From contig NZ_FNOH01000002.1 of NCBI RefSeq assembly GCF_900106535.1, positions 1-64,000 on the forward strand: a stretch of 64,000 nucleotides of DNA, in the 5' to 3' direction. Made by a program: the position numbers and the translations under genes. The stretch comes from Myxococcus xanthus (GTDB lineage: Bacteria; Myxococcota; Myxococcia; Myxococcales; Myxococcaceae). A model generated the notes under the pieces. The model worked only from the letters and a program-made list of their open reading frames with translations. It did no database searches and was not told the DNA's origin. The first letter of the stretch is position 1. Each line of letters starts with the position of its first letter. Below, piece after piece: positions 8,101-16,432 of the stretch.

Positions 8101-8931
8101 ATGCGCTTGCCCTCGCCCATGTTCCGACTGGCAGTGGTGCTTTTCCTCTGTGCGGGGTGTGCTTCCGCCCCCACCCGGCCCTCCAGTCCCGCCGTCCTCA
8201 CCGCCCAACGGACCGTCGTCGCGTCCCAGGGCCTCACCGACGCCACCCTGCGCTTCGAGGCCCAGGTGACCAGCCCCGGGGAGGGGGTGCTGGTGCGCGC
8301 CGACTACGAGCTCGTCGCCGACGGCCAGGTGGTGAAGACGGACACCGCGAAGCTGGACGTGGCGCTGACGCCCGGCGAGCCCACGGACCTCTCCTTCGAG
8401 GAGCGCGCACCCTATGTGAAGAACGCGGACGACCTGGCGCGGCTGAGCGCCCAGGGAGGCACGCTGCTGCTCGCCCTGCGCGGCACTCTCGTCGTGCGCT
8501 CGGGAGACCAGGAGCAGACGATTCCCTTCGCCGCCAGCCGCGCGGCGCGGGTGCCCCGGCTGCCCACGGTGGTGGTGGAGGAGTTGGACGGGGCGCGCTA
8601 CTCGGATGAGGAGGTCCAGCTCAACCTCCGCCTGGGCGTCCGCAACCCCAACCCCTTCCCGCTGCGGCTGGAAGGCCTGACGTGGACGGCGTCGGTGGCC
8701 GGAAAGACGCTGGACAGCGGCACGCTGGCGCAGGCGGACACCGTGGACGCGTCCGCCACGGGCGTGTACCCGGTGGAACTGACGGTGACGAAGGACACCT
8801 GGGGCCCGGAGGTGAAGGCGCTCATCTCCAAGGGGCTGCTGCCCTACGGGGTGACGGGTGAGGTGACGGGCCCGCTGCTGCGCGTGCCGTATTCGCTCAC
8901 GGGCAAGGTGAAGCTGAACGTCTCCCGGTAG
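8101..8931 (+). CDS. LEA14/WHy-like lipoprotein
   Basis: A 276-residue lipoprotein. MRLPSPMFRLAVVLFLCAGC is a lipoprotein signal with lipobox LCAGC, then Ala/Pro/Ser linker. Two beta-rich repeats follow, each with a 'L..L..RNPNPFPLRLEGL' flavour (LRLGVRNPNPFPLRLEGLTW near residue 180), typical of LEA type 2 or WHy domains. It probably sits in the periplasm or inner leaflet of the outer membrane, and its function is unknown. I chose the ATG at 8101 because the signal peptide begins there. aat starts 11 bases downstream. A second WHy-like lipoprotein is encoded at 21835-22317. Confidence 0.75.
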   Translation: MRLPSPMFRLAVVLFLCAGCASAPTRPSSPAVLTAQRTVVASQGLTDATLRFEAQVTSPGEGVLVRADYELVADGQVVKTDTAKLDVALTPGEPTDLSFEERAPYVKNADDLARLSAQGGTLLLALRGTLVVRSGDQEQTIPFAASRAARVPRLPTVVVEELDGARYSDEEVQLNLRLGVRNPNPFPLRLEGLTWTASVAGKTLDSGTLAQADTVDASATGVYPVELTVTKDTWGPEVKALISKGLLPYGVTGEVTGPLLRVPYSLTGKVKLNVSR

Positions 8932-8942
8932 AGTGGCACGCC

Positions 8943-9647
8943 GTGCCCATCTACCTGTTGAGTGACGAGCACCCGGAGCTCTTCCCGCCCCCGGAGCGCG
9001 CCGACAAGAGCGGCGTCGTCGCCGTTGGCGGTGACTTGCGTCCGGAGCGGCTGCTGGCCGCCTACGCCCGCGGCATCTTCCCCTGGTACAGCGAGGGAGA
9101 CCCCATCCTCTGGCACTCGCCGGACCCGCGCTTCGTGCTGTCGCCGGACAAGCTCCACGTGGGCCGCTCGCTGCGCAAGACGATGGCCCGCGGCATCTAC
9201 GAGGTGCGCTACGACACCGCCTTCCGGCGCGTCATCACCGAATGCAGCCAGGTGCCTCGGCCCGGACAGACGGGCACCTGGATTACCGAGGAGATGATGG
9301 AGGCCTACGTCACGCTCCACGAGGCGGGCTTCGCACACTCGGTGGAGGCGTGGGCGGAGGGTGAGCTGAAGGGCGGCCTGTACGGGGTGTCCCTGGGCGC
9401 GGCCTTCTTTGGAGAGAGCATGTTCGCGCTGGCCCCGGACGCCTCGAAGGTGGCCTTCGTCACCGCGGCGGAGCGCTTCCAGGGCTGGGGCTTCCAGCTC
9501 ATCGACTGCCAGGTGGAGACCGAACACCTGGCCCGCTTCGGCGCGGAGAACTGGCCCCGCAGGCGCTTCCTCTCGGCGCTTGCCCGAGCGATGAAGGAGC
9601 CCACCCGGCGCGGGAAGTGGACGGAAGGCGCGGCGGCCGACCCCTGA
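8943..9647 (+). CDS. aat: leucyl/phenylalanyl-tRNA--protein transferase
   Basis: A 234-residue Aat enzyme that adds Leu or Phe from charged tRNA to proteins with N-terminal Arg or Lys, marking them for ClpS/ClpAP degradation. The N-terminus is typical (MPIYLLSDEHPELFPPPERA), followed by GLVAVGGDL-like and ARGIFPWYSEGDPILWHSPDPR segments and the FGESMFA motif. Translation starts at GTG 8943. It follows the lipoprotein gene by 11 bases and may be co-transcribed with it. Confidence 0.95.
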   Translation: MPIYLLSDEHPELFPPPERADKSGVVAVGGDLRPERLLAAYARGIFPWYSEGDPILWHSPDPRFVLSPDKLHVGRSLRKTMARGIYEVRYDTAFRRVITECSQVPRPGQTGTWITEEMMEAYVTLHEAGFAHSVEAWAEGELKGGLYGVSLGAAFFGESMFALAPDASKVAFVTAAERFQGWGFQLIDCQVETEHLARFGAENWPRRRFLSALARAMKEPTRRGKWTEGAAADP

Positions 9648-9698
9648 GCGCCCGGCGCTTTCGAAATGGCGCGAGCCCCTTTGAATATCGGAAGCGGC

Positions 9699-9713
9699 GG
9701 GCCGTCACGGCCC
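9699..9713 (+). terminator. short hairpin after aat
   Basis: GGGCCG and CGGCCC form a 6-bp stem with a 3-base loop (9705-9707), 51 bases after the aat stop and just before the next gene. There is no U-tract, so it may be a weak terminator or leader structure. Confidence 0.3.
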
Positions 9714-9738
9714 TACGCCACCGCCAGAGGAGCCGCCC

Positions 9739-10524
9739 ATGCGATGGAGTTCCGCCCTGTTGCTGCCGCTGTGTCTCGCCACCACCGCCTGCGGCACGTC
9801 CGCGAAGCACCAGGCGCTGCTCGAACGCCGCGACGCCATCCGGCTGGCGGACGTCGAGCGCGAGGAGGGCGCCCGGGAGCGGTACCGCAGCAACTCCGGC
9901 TTCCAAGACACGCGCTGGGGGATGACGAAGGACGAGGCCATGACCGCGCTCCCCTTCCACGCCCGGGTCATCAACGCCTGGGGGGACGTGCACGTCGCCG
10001 ACGTCGTGGCGGGCCGCCGAGCGGACGCCTACTACGTGTTCGCCCAGGGGCAGTTGGCCGAGGTCACCCTCCACTTCCACGCGCCAGGCGCCGTCCGCGA
10101 CAACTTCAACGCGGTGGCGGAGCTGCTCACCATGAAGTACGGCAAGCCCGCGACCAGGGAGGACTCGGCGCGCGACGCGGAGGGCCGCCTGGCGCTGGCG
10201 CAGATGGCCAACAACCTCTCCGAGGCCTCGGCGAACTACCACGCGTGGCGCTCCGGCGTGCAGCCCAGTGGCCCCGCCGTGGACAACTTCGGCCGGCAGA
10301 TGGAGGCCAACGCGAGGACGGACGCCGCCCTCGCGGTTCACGAATACCTGCTGCGGAGCACCTGGACCGAAACCGAAACGGAGCTGCGGCTCACCGGCAG
10401 CCAGGAGCCCGGAGCGCGCAGCCTGACGCTCACGTACACGAGCCAGAGGCTCAAGCCCTACCTATCCAAGGAGCTGGCCGTCCGCGACCAGCAGCGCAAG
10501 GCGGAGCAGTCGCGGGAGCTGTAG
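9739..10524 (+). CDS. lipoprotein of unknown function
   Basis: A 261-residue predicted lipoprotein. The signal MRWSSALLLPLCLATTACGT has a usable lipobox (TTAC). The mature part opens with a charged helical stretch. It then has FQDTRWGMTKDEAM, a pattern seen in proteins that compare an input with 'the gene's own' beta-sandwich core. A final basic/acidic helix ends in QRKAEQSREL. I recognise no catalytic motif. AGAGGAG precedes the ATG. It converges on the immunity cluster and stands alone. Confidence 0.65.
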   Translation: MRWSSALLLPLCLATTACGTSAKHQALLERRDAIRLADVEREEGARERYRSNSGFQDTRWGMTKDEAMTALPFHARVINAWGDVHVADVVAGRRADAYYVFAQGQLAEVTLHFHAPGAVRDNFNAVAELLTMKYGKPATREDSARDAEGRLALAQMANNLSEASANYHAWRSGVQPSGPAVDNFGRQMEANARTDAALAVHEYLLRSTWTETETELRLTGSQEPGARSLTLTYTSQRLKPYLSKELAVRDQQRKAEQSREL

Positions 10525-10569
10525 CCGCTCCACTCTGGAGGCGCCACGGGCGGGGACGCACCGCGGCGC

Positions 10570-11352
10570 TCAAGGACCGAGCGAAACGACCCAGTCCCCG
10601 GCGTACTGGGACGTCATGGGCGTGCGGGCCAGCGGCGGGCAGTATTGGAAGTGCTCATCGAAGCTCGCGATGTCCGCGCGCTCGGAGAGCCTGAGCCAGG
10701 CGAGCCCCTCCAACCAGATGGCTCGCTTGGGCGCGAAGCGTGTCACGGGGGTCGTGAAGAGCTTCGCGCGCTTCTCGATGTCCTCTCCATGCACGAGCAC
10801 CGCGTGCTTGAACGCCTCGGAGAAGGTGTCTGCGTCACCATCGAGCAGGGCTCGGGCACAGGCAACCCGGTCCGTCTCTGTCTCGAGCCCCAGTCCCTCC
10901 AACGCCTCCACCCTCGGGATGACGACGTCCCTGGTACCGGGCGAGACCAGCGCCAGGAAGAGCTGGGCGCGTGCGTGCTCGGAGCGGTACTCCTCGTCCG
11001 GAAGCCACCGCGTCTCGGAGAGCTCCGCGACCTGTCGCGCCAGATTCCAATGTCCCGCCGCGACGGCACCGAGCAGAGGATCCATGTGTCGCGAAGCAGG
11101 GAGCGCCCACTGCTTGAGGCGGCAGTGCGTGAGCAATCGCCTCCAGTTCTCGGCGGCTCGGCACAGGTTCAGGAAGAAGCCCTGCGGGTTGCCATCCACG
11201 AGCAGGGTGGCCACGGCCACGACGTGGAAGTGGACACAGAGCTCATCCACGGTCCGCACGAGGACATCTCGGCTCGCGGTGGGATCGACCTGACGCATCA
11301 ACTGGAGAATCGCCCTCCCGGAGTCCTCCCGCAGTGCCGCAAGCTTTGCCAC
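10570..11352 (-). CDS. Imm49-like immunity protein
   Basis: A 260-residue, largely alpha-helical cytoplasmic protein resembling the Imm49 family: helices around LCVHFHVVAVATLLVDGNPQ, LNLCRAAENWRRLL, then WLEGLAWLRLSERADI and a C-terminal CPPLARTP. Imm49 proteins are found next to polymorphic toxins and neutralise them. It ends the minus-strand type VI effector module, 16 bases after the second Imm11 gene. Its cognate toxin is not obvious here. It could be an orphan immunity gene retained against a rival's effector. The family call is from memory of sequence style only. Confidence 0.55.
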   Translation of the reverse strand: MAKLAALREDSGRAILQLMRQVDPTASRDVLVRTVDELCVHFHVVAVATLLVDGNPQGFFLNLCRAAENWRRLLTHCRLKQWALPASRHMDPLLGAVAAGHWNLARQVAELSETRWLPDEEYRSEHARAQLFLALVSPGTRDVVIPRVEALEGLGLETETDRVACARALLDGDADTFSEAFKHAVLVHGEDIEKRAKLFTTPVTRFAPKRAIWLEGLAWLRLSERADIASFDEHFQYCPPLARTPMTSQYAGDWVVSLGP

Positions 11353-11368
11353 GCTGCCTCCTCCAGGC

Positions 11369-11956
11369 TCAGGCGAACATGTCGTCGAAGCCTTCGGCGG
11401 GATGGGCCCTGAAGCCCGTCAGCCCCGCCTGTTCGAAGGCCTGCTTGGTCCGGTCCGAAATCAGGATGAGCTCCATCATGTTCCGGGCGCGGAAGATATC
11501 GGCCTTGGGGTCGATCTTCCCTTGATTCAAGACAAGGTTGCCGACCCGGGTCACTTCCTTCTTCGTTATTGGGTCAATGTCACAATCTGACTTTTCCAAG
11601 TCAATGACGTCCTGAGAGCCCAACACATTGAGGATTCCGTACCCCTCGGCAACTGGACTCCACTGATGATCACACATGGCAACCGGAAGGAACTCCGCAT
11701 TATCGACTTGCAAGTCCTCCAGCACCTGTTTCACACGTGATGACACCAGCAAGACACCCACGGTGTTTCGCACGAAGTCATAGAGCTTGCGTCGGTCCGG
11801 GAAGTGGTCCGAAAACGACACCTTCCCTCCGGCTGGGAACTGTCGCGCGAGCGGCTCCCCCCGACTGAACTTCCAGTTGGTAGGGCTACCCTCGGGCAGT
11901 GCATCAATGATTGCACCATCCGCCGACTCGGCTTTGAGAACCCAATAGTCCATCAC
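11369..11956 (-). CDS. Imm11-type (MXAN_0049-like) immunity protein, copy 2
   Basis: A 195-residue cytoplasmic protein nearly colinear with the next gene upstream (11966-12550). By eye roughly three quarters of residues are identical, including PTNWKFS, FPAGGKVSFSDHFPDRRKLY, NAEFLPV, MCDHQW and the closing AEGFDDMFA. The Imm11 family is named after M. xanthus MXAN_0049, which protects against the nuclease MXAN_0050. Differences cluster in the middle (residues about 118-140), a likely toxin-contact or specificity region. The spacing to its twin is 9 bases. It probably arose by tandem duplication to widen protection. Confidence 0.8.
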   Translation of the reverse strand: MMDYWVLKAESADGAIIDALPEGSPTNWKFSRGEPLARQFPAGGKVSFSDHFPDRRKLYDFVRNTVGVLLVSSRVKQVLEDLQVDNAEFLPVAMCDHQWSPVAEGYGILNVLGSQDVIDLEKSDCDIDPITKKEVTRVGNLVLNQGKIDPKADIFRARNMMELILISDRTKQAFEQAGLTGFRAHPAEGFDDMFA

Positions 11957-11965
11957 AGAGAACTC

Positions 11966-12550
11966 TCAAGCGAACATGTCGTCGAAGCCTTCAGCGGGAT
12001 GGAGCTTGAAGCCCGTCAAGCCAGCCTGTTCGAAGGCATTCTTGGCCCGGTCCGAGATGAGGATGAGCTCCATCATGTTGCGGGCTCGGAAGATGTCGGC
12101 CTGCGGCTCAATTTTCCCTACCGTCAGCACCAGGTTACTGACATGACTAATTTCACGAGAGAGAGCACTGATGTCATAGGTCGACTTTTCCATATCGATC
12201 GCATCTTGGGAGCCCAGAACATTCAGGATGCCATAACCATCAGCCACCGGACCCCACTGGTGATCACACATGGTAACGGGAAGAAATTCTGCATTTTCGA
12301 CCTTCAAGCTCTCCAAAACATGTCTCACTCGCGACGACGCGAGTACGACACCAATGGTATTTCGCACGAAATCATAGAGTTTACGCCGGTCCGGGAAGTG
12401 GTCCGAGAACGACACCTTCCCCCCTGCAGGGAAACTCCGCGCAAGAGGCTCGCCCGTACTGAACTTCCAATTGGTCGGACTGTCCTTGGGCAAAGCATCA
12501 ATGATAGCCCCATCTGCAGACTCCGCCCGCAACACCCAGTAATTAGCCAT
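11966..12550 (-). CDS. Imm11-type (MXAN_0049-like) immunity protein, copy 1
   Basis: A 194-residue protein starting at ATG 12550 (MANYWVLRAESADG), 8 bases after the nuclease toxin stop. This position makes it the most likely cognate immunity for that toxin. It shares almost its whole length with the downstream copy. Base composition is clearly more AT-rich than the flanking genes (many codons ending in A or T), as is the toxin's 3' half. This suggests the toxin tip and this immunity gene were acquired or exchanged together. Confidence 0.82.
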   Translation of the reverse strand: MANYWVLRAESADGAIIDALPKDSPTNWKFSTGEPLARSFPAGGKVSFSDHFPDRRKLYDFVRNTIGVVLASSRVRHVLESLKVENAEFLPVTMCDHQWGPVADGYGILNVLGSQDAIDMEKSTYDISALSREISHVSNLVLTVGKIEPQADIFRARNMMELILISDRAKNAFEQAGLTGFKLHPAEGFDDMFA

Positions 12551-12558
12551 GATTGCTC

Positions 12559-13425
12559 CTACCAAAGGCTGCCCCACTCATAGTGCGTTCCGCCATCTTT
12601 ATTGGCGTACCTAACGTGCTCTGAACCAGGGCCGACATATCGGACACCAGCGACTTTTGCTTCAACGAGCTTTCCGCTGAGTTTGACAATAAATATCCAG
12701 AACCGATTCTCCAGCTTTTTGAGCTCTTCAAAGATGAGTTCTGGCAAATTTCCGTGCGGTTTCCCACTATCAATCAGCTTCTGTAAATCGTTGGCCACCT
12801 TCCGCATCTCATCCATGACCCGCATCGTGTAGGACTCGTGGTCGCTCGGATGGCAGATGAGGGAATGGACCGGGACGGCCCAGTCCTCGGCGGGAAGATT
12901 GATGATGTTGTGCCCGTGGTTGATGTTGTACTCGGACATCAGCAACAGCCGAATCTGCTTGTACGTGAAGGCCGGCTTGCCGTCCTTCATCATGTAATAG
13001 AAGGCCGAGCCCGGCAGCATGTGGTGAGCTTCCCAGGCGTACGGATACTGCTGGGTGTACGTGGGGTTGAAGTTCTCCTTCGGCCCCCCTGGAAACTCCG
13101 CCCGCTCCTTCACCATGTCCCGGACTTCGCTCAGGTGCACATGGTCGAAGTTGCGGTACACCCCCCGGCCGTCCTGGGCCTTGAGGTAGGTGTAGCCGCG
13201 GCGGGCATAGTTATCGCCCTTGGCCAGCACCCCATTCAACGGCGCGTTGGGGTCCAGATGTCCGTCAGGAGCGGGCTCCGCCTTCTTCTTCGGCTTGCTC
13301 TTCTTCGCCTCCTCCTTGGCCGCGGCCCGGGCAGATTCCTTCCGAGCCAGGTTGCGCTTGTAGATGCCATTGAGCCTGCGGGCCATTTCCGTATTGGGAT
13401 TGTGCCGGGCGTCACCGGTTGTCAT
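12559..13425 (-). CDS. AHH-type nuclease toxin, MXAN_0050-like
   Basis: A 288-residue predicted nuclease effector. Residues 1-55 are basic and helical (RKESARAAAKEEAKKSKPKK). The middle is a linker. The toxin domain has AHH at 133-135 (WEAHHMLPGS), then NINHGHNIINLP (168-178) and CHPSDHESY (191-199), the HNH-like AHH pattern of DNA-degrading polymorphic toxins. AGGAG precedes the ATG at 13425, which overlaps the stop of the ketosynthase-like gene. There is no signal peptide, as expected for a T6SS-delivered cargo. Its homologue pair in M. xanthus mediates kin discrimination. The 3' half is AT-rich. A longer frame upstream only shadows the neighbouring gene. Confidence 0.82.
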   Translation of the reverse strand: MTTGDARHNPNTEMARRLNGIYKRNLARKESARAAAKEEAKKSKPKKKAEPAPDGHLDPNAPLNGVLAKGDNYARRGYTYLKAQDGRGVYRNFDHVHLSEVRDMVKERAEFPGGPKENFNPTYTQQYPYAWEAHHMLPGSAFYYMMKDGKPAFTYKQIRLLLMSEYNINHGHNIINLPAEDWAVPVHSLICHPSDHESYTMRVMDEMRKVANDLQKLIDSGKPHGNLPELIFEELKKLENRFWIFIVKLSGKLVEAKVAGVRYVGPGSEHVRYANKDGGTHYEWGSLW

Positions 13426-14540
13426 GGCAGAGCTCCTCTGGACGGATGCGCAGCAGTGGTTCCTATCAAGACGGCGCCTCGGCCGGAATCGTCCGCGCTG
13501 GCGAAGACAAGGCTCACGGAGGAAGGCGCATCGCCGCGTTGCAGTCCCCTGACCGCGACACAAGCGCTGACCGCGCCCATCGCGGCCCCCACGTCCCCAA
13601 AGCCGATGGAGGGATACCAGGCCGGAAGTCCCCCCAGCGAGGCGTCCAACGCCCGCAGATGCAGCAACACCATCCCCCACTCCCGCGCCTTTCCCTCTTC
13701 TCCGTTGTGGTCGCTCACCAGGAGCGGCCGGGCACGAAGGGCCCCTGCGGCTGCGAGCACCGCCTCGGCACATGCCGCCAGGGCCCGCCCATCCGATGGC
13801 TTGTCAGAGCCTCTCGGGTGCGGCTCTTCTCCGAGCCGCACCGCGTGCAGCATCACCTGGGGCGCGCCCGTCGAACGTTGCGCGGGCCCCTCGGTGGTCA
13901 GCAACAAGGCCGCACCCGCTTCCCCAGGCGTCAAGCCCACGGGCTGCTCCGGCGTCTTCAACCGTCGTCCATCCGCCAGCGCATGGAGCGTCGGCTCTTC
14001 GACCAGGCAGTCCACCCCCATCACCAGGCACGAGCGAAGCCCGCCGTTCTGCAGCGCCGCCTGGGCCGCATGCAGCGCCCTCGCGAAGGCCACGTGCCCA
14101 CCGCCAAAGAAGCGCCTGGGCCCGGGCCATTCCAGGCCCATGTTCCGCAGGCTCGCCTCCAACACACGACGCCCCAGCGCCTCCACTCGCAGCGCCTCCG
14201 TCGCGTCCGGCTCGCCCAGGTCAAGGCCTCGCTCCCACGGGTCCGGCAGCGCCAGATAGACGCCGGTCTCCGGCCCAAGGCCCCGCAGGTCCACGCGAGT
14301 GCCCACATCCTTGAGCACCTCGCACGCCAACGCCACCAGCCGACCGACGCCCGAGAACCCGAACGTCGCCACCGGGAGCGCACAGATTGTCACGGGCCGA
14401 GGTGCCTCATCACCGGCGTGGGCGACGTCCACGTCGGGAGACGGCGAGGAGCGCAGCAGATTGGCCCGGAACGCTGCGCAGGCGGGAATCACCGGCCCCA
14501 GGCATGAGGCCATCCCCAGGGCCTCGACGAACACCTTCAT
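13422..14540 (-). CDS. T6SS-associated ketosynthase/thiolase-fold protein, probably non-catalytic
   Basis: A 372-residue protein with beta-ketoacyl-synthase fold features: an EALGMASCLGP start, ARALHAAQAALQNGGLRSCLVMGVDCLVEE, and GFGDVGAAMGAVSACVA near the C-terminus. The position where active ketosynthases carry the nucleophilic Cys reads FFGGGHVAF, and the usual GH of the last His motif reads GD. It is therefore probably a structural or adaptor protein, not an enzyme. Such proteins recur beside DUF2169/DUF4150 and toxins in type VI effector loci. Start ATG 14540 overlaps the upstream stop; its own stop overlaps the toxin start. This coupling ties it to toxin production. Confidence 0.7.
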   Translation of the reverse strand: MKVFVEALGMASCLGPVIPACAAFRANLLRSSPSPDVDVAHAGDEAPRPVTICALPVATFGFSGVGRLVALACEVLKDVGTRVDLRGLGPETGVYLALPDPWERGLDLGEPDATEALRVEALGRRVLEASLRNMGLEWPGPRRFFGGGHVAFARALHAAQAALQNGGLRSCLVMGVDCLVEEPTLHALADGRRLKTPEQPVGLTPGEAGAALLLTTEGPAQRSTGAPQVMLHAVRLGEEPHPRGSDKPSDGRALAACAEAVLAAAGALRARPLLVSDHNGEEGKAREWGMVLLHLRALDASLGGLPAWYPSIGFGDVGAAMGAVSACVAVRGLQRGDAPSSVSLVFASADDSGRGAVLIGTTAAHPSRGALP

Positions 14541-15862
14541 GCCCCACCCCACGCGCCCAAGCCTCCCTCCAGCGACTGGGCAAAACGCGCTGGCGGCAGG
14601 CGCCTCACGGCGTCCTCTTCCGCGCGCTGGGTCCGTGTCCAAGCGCCCACGCCCAACCCCAGTGCGCCCCGGGTCCGCAGGGCCACAGCCCACCAGAGCG
14701 ACCGGCGGCGATACATCGACCCTTCTCGTAACGCGTCGAGCAACGACTCCTGTCCCAAAGGCCGTCCCCGCACGTAGCGCACCGTCGGCTTGAACCGAGG
14801 GGCGTGCTCGGCCCACCACGCCTCCACACGGGGCACATCCGGCAGCGGGAGGTCTGCTTCCGGCGCGAACTCCACGGCCGCCGCCTCGTCGCCCGACTCC
14901 ACGCCCGGAGCCACCGCGGGAACCTCCATGCCTGTCACCAGCGAGAACGACTCCGCCGCCAGGCGCGCCCATGGCGGCTCGCGCATCGCCTCCAGACAGG
15001 CCCGAGCAGTCTCGACCGTCCCCACCAGGCCGACCACCCTCAAGGTCTCCGTCCCTCGGGCAGCGTCTCCCAGCCCCTCCAACAGCAACTTCTGGGCGTC
15101 CGGCCCACCCGCCACGGCCAGCGCTCGCAAGGCCCTCTGGCGGTGCGGCCCGCCCTCCAGGACCTGACGGCGGCATTCCCACCACGCCAGTCGACTTCCC
15201 GCCAACAGCCCTGCCTCCAGAGCAGCGCCAGAAACCTCGGCGGAGGATGAGCGCAGTCCCAATTCCAGCGTGGATTCGGACAACCGGACGGGCCAAGAGC
15301 GCAGGCAGCGAAACGCGGCGGCCCGCACCTGGGCGGCCTCATGCGTGAGCGACGCCTCCAGCGCCGGCCCAGGGTCCACTCGCCACGCCCCCAAAATCTC
15401 CAGCAGTGTCGCGAGCCCTCCAGGTGGAGGCGATGCGTCGACCATGGGCCGCAGCCATGACTCCAGCCCCCGTCCGCCAGCACAGAGGAGCGCGGCCTGG
15501 ATGCCCGCGCACAGGCCCTCCTCCCCCGCCTGGAGCACCTCGAGGACACTCCGCACAGCCCCATCCAGGGCGTCTTCCTGAAGCAGCAGCCCGAGCGCGG
15601 CGCACTCCACCCGCCCAGGCTCATCCGCTTCGGCCAGGGCGGGAACGAGCAGCCTCGTCGCGGCCTTGCGCCCCGCGAGCACGAGCGCATCCACATGGGC
15701 GAGAAGTCGCGCCTCCACCCCAGCGACGTCATCGACGACATGGTCCGGCGCCACAAGGGCACGCTTCCACTGCCGCCACAGGAATCCCGCCTCGTCGAGG
15801 TGTGACGCCAGCATCTCCCAGGAGATGGGGAGCGAGAGGTGCCGGGGCAACGGGTTCATCAC
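14537..15862 (-). CDS. TIGR02270-type T6SS-associated protein
   Basis: A 441-residue cytoplasmic protein rich in Leu/Ala helices. It shows HEAT-like repetition (AAAFRCLRSWPVRLSESTLE, ALAVAGGPDAQKLLLEGL, VVGLVGTVETARACLEAM) and a C-terminal segment RYVRGRPLGQESLLDALREG before RRRSLWWAVALRTRG. The layout matches the TIGR02270 family, reported with several copies in Myxococcus. It has no catalytic motif and is likely a scaffold or loading adaptor for the effector. It follows the DUF6484 gene by 14 bases and overlaps the ketosynthase-like gene by 4. Confidence 0.7.
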   Translation of the reverse strand: MMNPLPRHLSLPISWEMLASHLDEAGFLWRQWKRALVAPDHVVDDVAGVEARLLAHVDALVLAGRKAATRLLVPALAEADEPGRVECAALGLLLQEDALDGAVRSVLEVLQAGEEGLCAGIQAALLCAGGRGLESWLRPMVDASPPPGGLATLLEILGAWRVDPGPALEASLTHEAAQVRAAAFRCLRSWPVRLSESTLELGLRSSSAEVSGAALEAGLLAGSRLAWWECRRQVLEGGPHRQRALRALAVAGGPDAQKLLLEGLGDAARGTETLRVVGLVGTVETARACLEAMREPPWARLAAESFSLVTGMEVPAVAPGVESGDEAAAVEFAPEADLPLPDVPRVEAWWAEHAPRFKPTVRYVRGRPLGQESLLDALREGSMYRRRSLWWAVALRTRGALGLGVGAWTRTQRAEEDAVRRLPPARFAQSLEGGLGAWGGA

Positions 15863-15876
15863 GTCATGCCCCCTGT

Positions 15877-16413
15877 CTAGTTGATCTGCGTCTTGCCGCC
15901 ACGAAGGCGCAGCACCTGGCCCGCGTCGACGAGCACATGCTCACCCCGAAGCAGAATCTGACCATTGCGACGCAGGACCAGGCTGGACCTGCCGCAGCGA
16001 AGCTCGAGCTCCTCGGTCGCGCCGTCCAGAAGCCCCTCGATGGGGACTCGCTGGCCGTTGGCGACGATGGCGACCTCTCCATCCTGGTGCTCGACATCAG
16101 GTGCTTCGAGCATGGCATCCAGGAGGGGCGTCTCACTGCGCGGCTGGAGCAAACCGAGCACGATGGGGCACGTCGGTGTGCCCCGCTCGAAACAGAGCAC
16201 CGCCTCCTGCCGCGCCTCTATCGCCCGAAGCAGCGTGGCCTCATCCACCGCGACCGCGAGCCGGGCCTCCAGCGGCCCATGGTGGTTGCCCTCGAAGTCC
16301 ACCTGCACCGTGCCCATTCGCCCCCGTCCGACGACCCGGCCGATGAGGTTTCCCAGGATGGGCTCCTCCACCTGAGAAGGTGGGCGCCCGGCGTCATGTT
16401 CGTGTGAGGCCAT
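15877..16413 (-). CDS. DUF6484-type T6SS accessory protein
   Basis: A 178-residue soluble protein with the opening LIGRVVGRGRMGTVQVDFEGN, the middle motif VLCFERGTPTCPIVLGLLQP and a C-terminal beta-rich tail (LVLRRNGQILLRGEHVLV) reminiscent of spike-associated beta structure. DUF6484 proteins occur next to VgrG and PAAR genes. It lies 19 bases after the PAAR-like gene and probably helps dock the effector to the spike. No VgrG is inside the window. Confidence 0.65.
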   Translation of the reverse strand: MASHEHDAGRPPSQVEEPILGNLIGRVVGRGRMGTVQVDFEGNHHGPLEARLAVAVDEATLLRAIEARQEAVLCFERGTPTCPIVLGLLQPRSETPLLDAMLEAPDVEHQDGEVAIVANGQRVPIEGLLDGATEELELRCGRSSLVLRRNGQILLRGEHVLVDAGQVLRLRGGKTQIN

Positions 16414-16432
16414 GGGATTCCGCCCCCTCGCG

